Assembly: GCA_021204735.1 (NCBI GenBank)
Contig: JAJPYV010000186.1
Coordinates: forward strand, 1-7,003
Length of the DNA: 7,003 nucleotides
Source of the DNA: Prevotella sp.
GTDB taxonomy: Bacteria > Bacteroidota > Bacteroidia > Bacteroidales > Bacteroidaceae
Direction: 5' to 3'
Each line of letters begins with the position of its first letter. Positions within the stretch are counted from its first letter, which is position 1. Positions 1 to 6,589 of the stretch are shown here, piece after piece. A model generated the notes under the pieces. It was not told the origin of the DNA. It ran no database searches and saw only the letters and a list, made by a program, of their open reading frames with translations. The position numbers and the translations under genes are program-made.

Positions 1-57
1 CTTAAATGTCTTGCCATTGGAGAGCCTGATATTTTCTATTTCAGCATACTCACACAT
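1..57 (-). CDS. N-terminal fragment of a divergent gene of unknown function
   Basis: Reading the minus strand from an ATG at 57 gives 19 open codons to the window edge (MCEYAEIENIRLSNGKTFK). Nothing here identifies a family and I assign no function. The call rests on context: a good Bacteroidetes -7 element (TACCTTTG) lies on the same strand 23 bases upstream of the ATG, which would leave a short leader, and the frame is open to the edge. The gene would be transcribed away from the restriction-modification operon. Nineteen codons could be open by chance, so the promoter is the main support. Confidence 0.55.
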   Translation of the reverse strand, partial: MCEYAEIENIRLSNGKTFK

Positions 58-80
58 GCTAGTTATTAATTTGTTTACTG

Positions 81-88
81 CAAAGGTA
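81..88 (-). promoter_or_regulatory. Bacteroidetes-type -7 element of the divergent minus-strand gene
   Basis: On the minus strand this reads TACCTTTG, matching the TAnnTTTG consensus of the primary Bacteroidetes sigma factor, and is followed by CA as is common. It lies 23 bases upstream of the ATG at 57. I see no convincing -33 TTTG at 19-21 bases spacing, so the upstream half of the promoter is weak or degenerate. Confidence 0.6.
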
Positions 89-112
89 ATCAATTTAAAT
101 AGAAATAGTAGC

Positions 113-170
113 GTTTAAGGTGAGAAAAAGATTTACGTGGTGAATTTTTCTCTTATCACCTACCTTAAAC
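113..170. promoter_or_regulatory. Long imperfect inverted repeat between the divergent genes
   Basis: Outer arms GTTTAAGGT (113-121) and ACCTTAAAC (162-170) are perfect 9-bp reverse complements. Inner arms GAGAAAAA (122-129) and TTTTTCTC (145-152) are perfect 8-bp reverse complements. They are separated by a 15-nt loop (130-144) on one side and a 9-nt bulge (153-161, TTATCACCT) on the other. The bulge contains TCACC, complementary to GGTGA copies at 119-123 and 139-143, so alternative pairings exist. It sits between the minus-strand promoter and the hsdM start, which suits an operator, a leader structure of the hsd transcript, or a remnant of a small palindromic element. The pairing is seen; the function is inferred. 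Confidence 0.55.
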
Positions 171-223
171 ATCAAATGAAAGGCGTGTAAATAGGAAGAA
201 ATAATACAAATACATAATCTAAT

Positions 224-1792
224 ATGAATACTGAGGAATTAAAAAGTGAATTGGAGACTTTGATATGGAGAACCGCAACTAATCTTGTGCATGGTGGTAG
301 GGTGGCGCCTGTGCAGTTTATGGATTATATGCTTGGTGCATTGTTCTATCGGTTTATATCAGAGAATATAACCGATTATTGCAACAGGTTGATGATAGAA
401 TCTGGAGTGCCTGATGCAGATTATGTAAATATGGGTGATGATGTTGCAGAGAATGCGAGAACTCAAATAGTAAATGCAAAAGGTTTTTTCATTCTGCCAT
501 CACAATTGTTTATTAATGTAGCCAATGGTGCAAGAAGTAATGATAACTTAAATACGACATTGGCGAACAACTTTCAAAAAATCGAGGCAAGTGCTATTGG
601 TTCACCAAGTGAGTATGACGTAAAAGGTTTGTTCGACAACTTCAATACAAACGATAAAGGGTTAGGTGCTACTGTAATTGAACGTAATGGAATGTTAACC
701 ACTTTATTAGAGAGTGTAAGAGATTTAAATTTCACTACATACATAGAAAGCGGGTTGGATGTGTTTGGTATTTGTTATGAACACCTTATAAAGATGTATG
801 CTCTTAACTCTGGTACAAAGGGAGGAGAATTCTACACTCCAGGAGAGGTCAGCTACCTATTAGCAAAAATAGCAGTAGCGGAGCGGACAAGTATAAATAA
901 GGTTTATGATCCGGCATGCGGCTCAGGCTCGCTTTTGCTTAATTTCAACAAAGTGTTGGATGCAAGAAACATAAAAGAGGGATTTTTCGGTCAAGAGATA
1001 AATGTAAAAACTTATAATCTCTGTCGCATGAATATGTTTTTGCATAATGTTAATTACGATCATTTCGATATTCAGAATGGAGATACATTGAAAGATCCTA
1101 AGCATGAATCAGAAGAACCTTTTGATGCTATAGTTTCTAATCCGCCATATAGTGTGCCATGGGATGGGGATAGCGATATAACACTTATAAATGATCCTCG
1201 TTTTTCTCCTGCTGGAATTCTTGCACCAAAATCAAGAGCTGACTTTGCTTTCACAATGCATATACTCTCATGGCTTTCAACGGAAGGTACTGCGGCAATT
1301 GTTGAGTTTCCTGGTGTGCTTTATCGTGGCGGTGCAGAAAAGCAAATACGTCAATATCTTGTAACAAATAATTTTGTTGATACTGTGATACAACTTGCTC
1401 CAAATATGTTTTTTGGTACAACAATAGCTACCAGCATTTTGGTCTTAAAACGAAATAAAAAAGACAATCGTATATGTTTCATAGATGCCTCCAAAGAGTT
1501 TGTACATGAGGGAAATAAGAATAAACTTTCACCTGAAAACATTAATCGCATTTACGAAACGCATTGGAATAAAAGTGAAGTGGAGCATTTCTCTCATGTG
1601 GTTACTATTGGAGATGTGGAAGAACAAAATTTCAACCTTAATGTTTCGATATACATTGAGCCAGAGGATGAAAATGAACACATAAACATTAGAGAACTTA
1701 ATGAGAGGATAGCACAAATCGTAAATCGAGAGAATGAATTACGTGTTGAACTTGACAAAATTATTGAAGAAATAGAGATAGAGGATTTATGA
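224..1792 (+). CDS. hsdM: Type I restriction-modification system, DNA N6-adenine methyltransferase subunit HsdM (type IC-like)
   Basis: HsdM transfers a methyl group from S-adenosylmethionine to adenine N6 in the site chosen by HsdS; two copies join one HsdS, and this core also recruits HsdR. The N-terminal helical HsdM_N region (about 5-165, with LGALFYRFISEN at 37-48) precedes the catalytic domain. GGEFYTP is at 200-206, the SAM-binding motif DPACGSGS at 229-236, GQEIN at 256-260, and the catalytic NPPY at 306-309. The charged C-terminus (about 485-522) is probably helical and contacts HsdS. At 522 aa, with strong resemblance throughout to EcoR124I HsdM as I remember it, this is a complete type IC-like subunit. 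The ATG at 224 gives the expected N-terminus. No strong Shine-Dalgarno sequence or clear TAnnTTTG promoter precedes it. First gene of the operon, overlapping hsdS by ATGA. Confidence 0.97.
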   Translation: MNTEELKSELETLIWRTATNLVHGGRVAPVQFMDYMLGALFYRFISENITDYCNRLMIESGVPDADYVNMGDDVAENARTQIVNAKGFFILPSQLFINVANGARSNDNLNTTLANNFQKIEASAIGSPSEYDVKGLFDNFNTNDKGLGATVIERNGMLTTLLESVRDLNFTTYIESGLDVFGICYEHLIKMYALNSGTKGGEFYTPGEVSYLLAKIAVAERTSINKVYDPACGSGSLLLNFNKVLDARNIKEGFFGQEINVKTYNLCRMNMFLHNVNYDHFDIQNGDTLKDPKHESEEPFDAIVSNPPYSVPWDGDSDITLINDPRFSPAGILAPKSRADFAFTMHILSWLSTEGTAAIVEFPGVLYRGGAEKQIRQYLVTNNFVDTVIQLAPNMFFGTTIATSILVLKRNKKDNRICFIDASKEFVHEGNKNKLSPENINRIYETHWNKSEVEHFSHVVTIGDVEEQNFNLNVSIYIEPEDENEHINIRELNERIAQIVNRENELRVELDKIIEEIEIEDL

Positions 1793-2997
1793 ACAATTTG
1801 ATGAAACTTATAGAGAAACTTTGTCCTAATGGAGTTGAGTATCATAATTTGGAAGATTGCTGTTATATCTTAGATAATTTAAGAAAACCCATTAGAAAGT
1901 CAAATCGCAGTAATGGTAAATATCCTTATTATGGAGCAAATGGTGTTCAAGATTATGTTTCTGATTACATATTTGATGGAACCTATGTTTTAGTTGGAGA
2001 AGATGGGAGTGTTATAACAAAGAATGGTAATCCTGTGGTCAATTGGGCTTCTGGTAAAATATGGGTAAATAACCATGCTCATATAATTTCTGAGAAAAAT
2101 GGTGTATTATTGAGATTTTTATTTCATTATATTCAAACTCTAAATGTCTCTTTCTATATACATGGAAATATTCCGAAATTAACAGGTAAAGATTTTAGAA
2201 TACTACAAATCCCGACTCCTCCAATAGAGGTGCAAAATGAGATTGTACGAATTTTGGATAGATTCTCTATGCTTGAAGCTGAATTAGAAAATAAACTTCA
2301 AAATGAGTTGGAATATCGCAAGCAGCAGTATGAGTATTATAGAGATAAGTTGCTGTCATTCAGTAACTTAGAAATGGGGGGGGTAAGAAATTGTAAAGTA
2401 GATTGGTTGACTATGGGAGAGATAGGAACATTTGTACGTGGTAATGGTCTTCAAAAGAAAGATTTTACTGAGAGTGGTGTACCTTGCATTCACTATGGAC
2501 AGATTTATACATATTATGGAACGTTTGCAAGTGAAACAAAGTCATTTGTATCAGAAGAAGCTGCAAAAAAATTCAAGAAAGCTAAATATGGTGATGTCAT
2601 AATTGTATGTACGAGTGAGAATGTCGAGGATGTATGTAAGTGCGTAGTATGGCTTGGAGATGAAAATGTTTGTGTAAGTGGTGAAACATATATATTTCAA
2701 CATCATCAAAATCCAAAATATATTGCATATTATCTACAAACATCTGCTTTTCAATCATTTAAAACAAGAAATTATACAGGTACAAAGGTAATTCGTGTTC
2801 ACGAAGATAGACTTAAAAAGTTTATTATACCTATACCCCCAATAGAAGAACAAAACCGTATTGTAGAAATTCTTGACCGTTTCGAGGCGTTGACAACGGA
2901 CATTTGCAACGGATTGCCAGCAGAGATAAAGGCAAGGCAGCAACAATATGAGTATTATAGGAACAAACTATTAACCTTTAAAGAAAAGACAGCATGA
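1789..2997 (+). CDS. hsdS: Type I restriction-modification system, specificity subunit HsdS with two TRDs
   Basis: HsdS reads the bipartite DNA target and scaffolds the HsdM and HsdR subunits. Order: TRD1 (about 15-140, with YYGANGVQDYV), conserved coiled coil CR1 (about 141-192), a short hinge (193-202), TRD2 (about 203-347, with RGNGLQKKDF and IHYGQIYTYYGTF), and coiled coil CR2 (about 348-397). CR1 and CR2 are internal copies: IPTPPIEVQNEIVRILDRF against IPIPPIEEQNRIVEILDRF, and QQYEYYRDKLLSF against QQYEYYRNKLLTF. The length of 402 aa is normal for type IC. The start overlaps the hsdM stop (ATGA); the ATG at 1801 is an alternative, giving the common MKLIEKLCPNGVEY-type start. The oddity is eight consecutive G at the hinge (codons 196-199), which keeps the frame open only at this length modulo 3. 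The recognition sequence cannot be read from sequence alone. Confidence 0.96.
   Translation: MNNLMKLIEKLCPNGVEYHNLEDCCYILDNLRKPIRKSNRSNGKYPYYGANGVQDYVSDYIFDGTYVLVGEDGSVITKNGNPVVNWASGKIWVNNHAHIISEKNGVLLRFLFHYIQTLNVSFYIHGNIPKLTGKDFRILQIPTPPIEVQNEIVRILDRFSMLEAELENKLQNELEYRKQQYEYYRDKLLSFSNLEMGGVRNCKVDWLTMGEIGTFVRGNGLQKKDFTESGVPCIHYGQIYTYYGTFASETKSFVSEEAAKKFKKAKYGDVIIVCTSENVEDVCKCVVWLGDENVCVSGETYIFQHHQNPKYIAYYLQTSAFQSFKTRNYTGTKVIRVHEDRLKKFIIPIPPIEEQNRIVEILDRFEALTTDICNGLPAEIKARQQQYEYYRNKLLTFKEKTA
2329..2342 (+). repeat. Direct repeat copy 1 within hsdS (end of CR1)
   Basis: TATGAGTATTATAG here is identical to 2947-2960. It encodes part of QQYEYYR in CR1, and the partner encodes the same segment in CR2. 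The flanking coiled-coil codons match more loosely. The repeat reflects the two-half internal duplication of HsdS and could support recombination that removes or swaps TRD2. Confidence 0.75.
2376..2383 (+). repeat. G8 homopolymer tract in the hsdS hinge, candidate phase-variation switch
   Basis: Eight uninterrupted G lie in an otherwise AT-rich gene; one sampled line of TRD1 (1921-1980) is 18/60 G+C. In the hsdS frame the tract is read as the last base of ATG (Met196), GGG, GGG and the first base of GTA. With seven G the frame reads ATG GGG GGG TAA, giving a 198-aa protein. With nine it reads ATG GGG GGG GGT AAG AAA TTG TAA, giving 202 aa. Both other frames therefore close within a few codons, exactly after CR1. 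Poly-G tracts of this size are known slipped-strand switches in other bacteria, including the type I hsdS of the gonococcal NgoAV system. Confidence 0.8.
2947..2960 (+). repeat. Direct repeat copy 2 within hsdS (end of CR2)
   Basis: Exact 14-bp partner of 2329-2342, 618 bp downstream in the same orientation and the same reading frame (618 is divisible by 3). Recombination between the copies would leave an in-frame HsdS with one TRD. Confidence 0.75.
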
Positions 2998-5900
2998 ACG
3001 ATTTTAAAATAATATCAGAGAATGATGAAAGCACAGTAGTTGCGCACTACGTTAGGGAAACTTCTAAGGTTAGTGAGGACTATCAAAGCGAGGCGGATTT
3101 GGAGAAGGAATTGATTGCCCAATTGGAAAGGCAAGGGTATGAGTATACACAAATCAAGAGTGAAGCAGAACTTATTTCCAATCTTCGCACAAAGATAGAA
3201 CGCCTGAACAACTATAATTTTACTGATGGAGAGTGGGAACGATTCTTCAAATCAGAGATAACATCAGAGGGCAAGGGAATTGAAGAAAAGACACAAACTA
3301 TACAGACTGATTATGTGAAAACGCTGACACTTGATGACGGTACTGTAAAAAACATCTATCTTTTAAACAAGAAAGACATACATGCCAATTCCACACAAGT
3401 GATAAACCAGTATGTGCCAGAAGGAGGCGCGAGGGCAAACCGGTATGACGTTACGATACTTGTAAACGGACTGCCGTTGGTGCATATTGAATTAAAGCGC
3501 AGGGGAAAGAGCATAAAGGAGGCATTCAACCAGATAAACCGTTATGGCAGGGAAAGTTTCTGGGCAGGCAACGGTTTGTTTGAATATGTGCAGTTGTTTG
3601 TTATAAGCAACGGCACACAGACAAAGTATTACAGCAATACGATACGTGCAGGGCATATCAAGGAACAGAGCAAGACACGGAAACCGAAATTGCGCACGTC
3701 AAATTCCTTTGAGTTTACAAGTTACTGGGCAGATGGCGACAACAAAATAATAAATGACCTGACAGATTTCACCAAAACATTCTTTTCAAGGCATACCCTG
3801 CTAAGCGTGCTGACAAGGTACTGCGTGTTCACGGAACAGAAATTACTGTTGGCGATGCGCCCATACCAGATTGCAGCGACCGAAAAGTTGCTCAACAAGA
3901 TAGAAATAGCCCATAATGCGAAGAAATACGGCAAAAAAGGGGCAGGAGGCTATATATGGCACACGACAGGCTCAGGCAAGACATTGACATCATTCAAAGC
4001 CGCACAGTTGGCCACCAATCTGCCGTTTATAGAGAAGGTTTTGTTCGTGGTTGACAGGAAAGACTTGGACTATCAAACCATGAAAGAATACGACCGTTTT
4101 CAGAAGGGAGCAGCAAACGGCAACAGTTCAACGAAAGAATTAGAAAGGCAGTTGGGCAATCCGAAAAGCAGGATAATAATCACGACAATACAGAAGTTGA
4201 GTAATTTTGTGAGAAAAAACAGGCAACGCGACATATACAACAAGGAAGTAGTGATGATATTTGACGAGTGCCACCGCTCACAGTTCGGGGAGATGCACAC
4301 AATCATCACCAGAAGTTTCAAGAGATTTTACCTTTTCGGCTTTACCGGCACACCGATTTTTGCGGAGAATGTATCAGCGAACAGTGGACTGTTCAAGACA
4401 ACAGAAGATGTGTTCGGAGCACGCCTGCACACCTATACGATAGTAGATGCGATCAGGGACCACAATGTGCTGCCGTTCCGTGTGGCGTATATGAATACCA
4501 TAAAGGCGAGAGAAGACATTGAAACCAGTAAGGTATGGGACATTGAAAGAGACAGGGCACTTGCTGACCCCAAAAGGATATCAAAGATTACATCGTATAT
4601 TTTGGAGCATTTTGACCAGCAGACCAAACGCACATCGGTATATACATACGACCGTCTATATAATATCGCAGAGGTAGTTAAAGATAAAAGAAAAGAAGTT
4701 GAGGAAGTACGCAAGAAAACGAGGCTCAACGGTTTCAACAGTATATTCGCGGTGCAAAGTATAGAATACGCCAAAATGTATTACTCAGAGTTCAGAAAAC
4801 AGATGAAAAAGTTGCCTGAAAACATGAAACTTAAAATAGCGACAATATTCAGTTATGGCGTGAATGACGAGGCAGGGGATGGCTACGAGGAAGAAGATAA
4901 CGACTCAACGGCAGGGTTGGATGAGAGCAGCAGGGATTTCCTTGAAGAGGCGATAAAAGATTACAACAAGCAGTTCCAAACAGAATACGACACATCATCC
5001 GACAGATTTCCGAATTACTACAAAGACGTAAGTCAGCGCATGAAGAACAGAGAGATAGACCTTTTAATTGTGGTTAATATGTTCCTCACTGGTTTTGATG
5101 CCACGACATTGAACACACTATGGGTAGATAAGAATTTGCGGTATCATGGACTGTTGCAGTCGTACAGCAGGACCAATAGAATCCTCAATTCTGTGAAGGT
5201 TGTTGGCAACATAGTATGTTTCCGCAATTTGGAGGAAGCCACCAACAAGGCACTATCATTATTCGGTGATGCCGATGCCCACAGCACTACTATCCTGCGC
5301 CCATTTGAAGATTATTTCAATGGCTATAAAGGAGAGGACAAGGTGCATGTCAATGGATATATGGACTATTTAGAGGAGTTACAGGAAAAGTTCAAACCCG
5401 GTGAGTTCCCGAAAGGAGAGAAAGCGGAGAAAGAGTTTATCCATTTGTTCGGCACGATATTACGCATGGTGAATTTACTCAGTAATTTTGAGCAGTTCCC
5501 TAAGAATAATCCATTATCCGAAAGAGATTTGCAGGACTATACCAGTATATACATAGACCTTGCGGAAAAGTACCGCAACAACAGCAAATATGACAAGGAA
5601 AACATCAATGACGATATAGAGTTTGAGATGGAATTGGTAAAGCAGGTTGAAGTGAATATCGACTACATACTATATCTTGTAGCACTATATCATAAAAGTC
5701 ACTGTAAGGATAAGGAAATAGAAATCAAGATTGTCAAGGCAATAGATTCAAGTCCTGACCTTAGGGACAAGAAAGAGCTTATAACAAAATTCGTGGAGTC
5801 GTTAAATGACTACAGTGATGTTTATGAGGACTGGAAAAAATATGTGAATGAGCAAAAGCGGGAGGAATACGAGAATATTATAAGTGAGGAGAAATTAAAA

Positions 5901-6128
5901 CACGACGCAGCGATTGAATTCATTGAAATGGCGTTCACGCGAGGATATGTTCCAGAAGGCGGTTTGGAGCTGAATGGTATCATGCCCGCCATAAATCCGT
6001 TTGACCCTAAGGCAAACAGGGAAGGCATCGTGAGAAGGGTATTGGAGCGCATAAAGAAATTCTTCACAAAATTCTTTGATGTGGCGAACGGAAAATTCGG
6101 TGCGCCGGAGGCGCAAGTTAAAAGTTAA
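2994..6128 (+). CDS. hsdR: Type I restriction-modification system, restriction/translocation subunit HsdR (type IC-like)
   Basis: HsdR binds the HsdM2-HsdS core, translocates DNA with ATP and cuts it at a distance when the site is unmethylated. The N-terminal PD-(D/E)xK nuclease has Asp152 in RYDVTILVNG and Glu166-x-Lys168 in HIELKRRG, followed by a QxxxY motif (Gln180 to Tyr184). The superfamily 2 motor has Walker A TGSGKT (325-330), DECH (424-427), TGTP (451-454), motif V in VVNMFLTGFDA (693-703) and motif VI QSYSRTNR (722-729). A helical C-terminal region follows. No key residue is missing. At 1044 aa it is close to EcoR124I HsdR (about 1040). The start overlaps the hsdS stop (ATGA), so translation is probably coupled. 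The last residues (GAPEAQVKS) are encoded by a hairpin and the first two units of a tandem heptad repeat, so the tail may be repeat-derived. A sampled line (3901-3960) is 26/60 G+C, richer than the TRD1 line of hsdS. Confidence 0.97.
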   Translation: MNDFKIISENDESTVVAHYVRETSKVSEDYQSEADLEKELIAQLERQGYEYTQIKSEAELISNLRTKIERLNNYNFTDGEWERFFKSEITSEGKGIEEKTQTIQTDYVKTLTLDDGTVKNIYLLNKKDIHANSTQVINQYVPEGGARANRYDVTILVNGLPLVHIELKRRGKSIKEAFNQINRYGRESFWAGNGLFEYVQLFVISNGTQTKYYSNTIRAGHIKEQSKTRKPKLRTSNSFEFTSYWADGDNKIINDLTDFTKTFFSRHTLLSVLTRYCVFTEQKLLLAMRPYQIAATEKLLNKIEIAHNAKKYGKKGAGGYIWHTTGSGKTLTSFKAAQLATNLPFIEKVLFVVDRKDLDYQTMKEYDRFQKGAANGNSSTKELERQLGNPKSRIIITTIQKLSNFVRKNRQRDIYNKEVVMIFDECHRSQFGEMHTIITRSFKRFYLFGFTGTPIFAENVSANSGLFKTTEDVFGARLHTYTIVDAIRDHNVLPFRVAYMNTIKAREDIETSKVWDIERDRALADPKRISKITSYILEHFDQQTKRTSVYTYDRLYNIAEVVKDKRKEVEEVRKKTRLNGFNSIFAVQSIEYAKMYYSEFRKQMKKLPENMKLKIATIFSYGVNDEAGDGYEEEDNDSTAGLDESSRDFLEEAIKDYNKQFQTEYDTSSDRFPNYYKDVSQRMKNREIDLLIVVNMFLTGFDATTLNTLWVDKNLRYHGLLQSYSRTNRILNSVKVVGNIVCFRNLEEATNKALSLFGDADAHSTTILRPFEDYFNGYKGEDKVHVNGYMDYLEELQEKFKPGEFPKGEKAEKEFIHLFGTILRMVNLLSNFEQFPKNNPLSERDLQDYTSIYIDLAEKYRNNSKYDKENINDDIEFEMELVKQVEVNIDYILYLVALYHKSHCKDKEIEIKIVKAIDSSPDLRDKKELITKFVESLNDYSDVYEDWKKYVNEQKREEYENIISEEKLKHDAAIEFIEMAFTRGYVPEGGLELNGIMPAINPFDPKANREGIVRRVLERIKKFFTKFFDVANGKFGAPEAQVKS
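6101..6115 (+). repeat. Short perfect hairpin at the 3' end of hsdR
   Basis: TGCGCC (6101-6106), GGA loop, GGCGCA (6110-6115): a GC-rich 6-bp perfect stem inside the last codons of hsdR. It is followed by an A-rich heptad repeat, not by a T-run, so it is not a standard intrinsic terminator on the plus strand. It could slow 3' exonucleases or belong to the repeat element that follows. Confidence 0.5.
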
Positions 6129-6147
6129 AAATTAAAAGTTAAAAGTT
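6115..6147 (+). repeat. Heptad tandem repeat (AAGTTAA, about 4.7 copies)
   Basis: Five units with a 7-bp period: AAGTTAA at 6115-6121 and 6122-6128, a variant AAATTAA at 6129-6135, AAGTTAA at 6136-6142, and a partial AAGTT at 6143-6147. The hsdR stop codon TAA (6126-6128) ends the second unit. Because 7 is not a multiple of 3, the repeat cycles through all frames and supplies stops. From memory, similar A-rich heptad tracts occur between Bacteroidetes genes; that is not verified here. Confidence 0.75.
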
Positions 6148-6251
6148 CAGCCGTTTTAAGCAGCAGTTTTGTCCTTTCGAAAATGCAGTTATTTACCGAA
6201 ACACAAGATTACTTGAGAAAGCCGCTAAAGCTAAATTAAAAATTCGATTTC

Positions 6252-6274
6252 GCTTGCGTTGATTGCTTGCGTTG
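6252..6274 (+). repeat. Two-copy direct repeat with 13-bp period
   Basis: GCTTGCGTTG occurs at 6252-6261 and again at 6265-6274, separated by ATT. It is directly followed by a hairpin at 6275-6291. Together they form a compact repeat-plus-hairpin block in non-coding DNA. Confidence 0.6.
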
Positions 6275-6291
6275 TCGTTCTTTCAGAACGA
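6275..6291. repeat. Perfect 7-bp stem hairpin
   Basis: TCGTTCT (6275-6281), TTC loop, AGAACGA (6285-6291), extendable by a G-T wobble (6274/6292). No T-run follows on the plus strand (TGTCCTCGA), so it is unlikely to be a classical terminator. It may be part of a dispersed palindromic repeat or an RNA processing site. Confidence 0.5.
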
Positions 6292-6540
6292 TGTCCTCGA
6301 TAAATTACCTATAGTGAAGTTCCTCACGCCCGGCAAAACAAACAAGTTTGATTGCACTCGCTTAATCGGAACATTGAGATCCCTACATTAGCGGTGGGCT
6401 ACTTGCGGTGCAAGTTATAAAGTCATTTTTTTGAGATGATGGCGAAATGTACAAATAATCATTGATATAGAAGAAAATTTGAATGCATAATCTCAACGAG
6501 CTTTAATATAATAACAACTCCTCATTTTTTGAATTCTGAA

Positions 6541-6568
6541 ATTAACAGCCGCATTTATTTCTGTTAAT
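6541..6568. promoter_or_regulatory. Perfect 8-bp dyad overlapping the promoter of the DMP19-like gene, candidate operator
   Basis: ATTAACAG (6541-6548) and CTGTTAAT (6561-6568) are perfect reverse complements around a 12-bp spacer. Equivalent points are 20 bp apart, about two helical turns, which suits a dimeric DNA-binding protein. The right arm covers bases just downstream of the putative -33 element. The geometry is seen; regulation is inferred. Confidence 0.5.
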
Positions 6569-6589
6569 GAGGAAATTGCATTAACTTTG
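6558..6589 (+). promoter_or_regulatory. Bacteroidetes-type promoter of the DMP19-like gene
   Basis: TAACTTTG at 6582-6589 matches the -7 consensus TAnnTTTG exactly. TTTC at 6558-6561 is a 3-of-4 match to the -33 TTTG at a 20-bp spacing. The ATG at 6617 follows after 27 bases, leaving a short leader that is A-rich (AAAAGAGA) just before the start. Confidence 0.7.

Noticed and set aside
161..168. TACCTTAA as the hsdM promoter -7 element
   Set aside because: It matches TAnnTTTG at only four of the six fixed positions, has no TTTG at the right distance upstream, and lies in the right arm of the inverted repeat.
2376..2383. G8 run as a frameshifting sequencing error
   Set aside because: The reading frame is intact across the run and gives a full-length, well-formed HsdS, so no error needs to be invoked; true length heterogeneity is still possible.
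1789..2997. Invertible hsdS shufflon, common in Bacteroidetes type I loci
   Set aside because: There is only one hsdS, no partial hsdS cassettes, no recombinase gene in the window, and I saw no inverted repeats flanking the TRDs. Cassettes outside the window cannot be excluded.
4433..4774. Minus-strand 113-codon open frame inside hsdR
   Set aside because: It is fully antisense to the conserved HsdR motor domain, has no promoter I can see, and its product shows no recognisable motif.
6115..6147. CRISPR-like array
   Set aside because: Units are 7 bp, contiguous and without spacers; this is a simple tandem repeat.
6101..6150. Intrinsic terminator of the hsd operon
   Set aside because: The 6-bp stem is followed by A-rich, not T-rich, sequence on the plus strand and lies within the coding region.
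6220..6312. Short coding remnant in the intergenic region (for example, minus-strand codons across 6237-6299)
   Set aside because: Only about 20 codons between stops, no plausible start, and the same bases are better explained by the direct repeat and hairpin.
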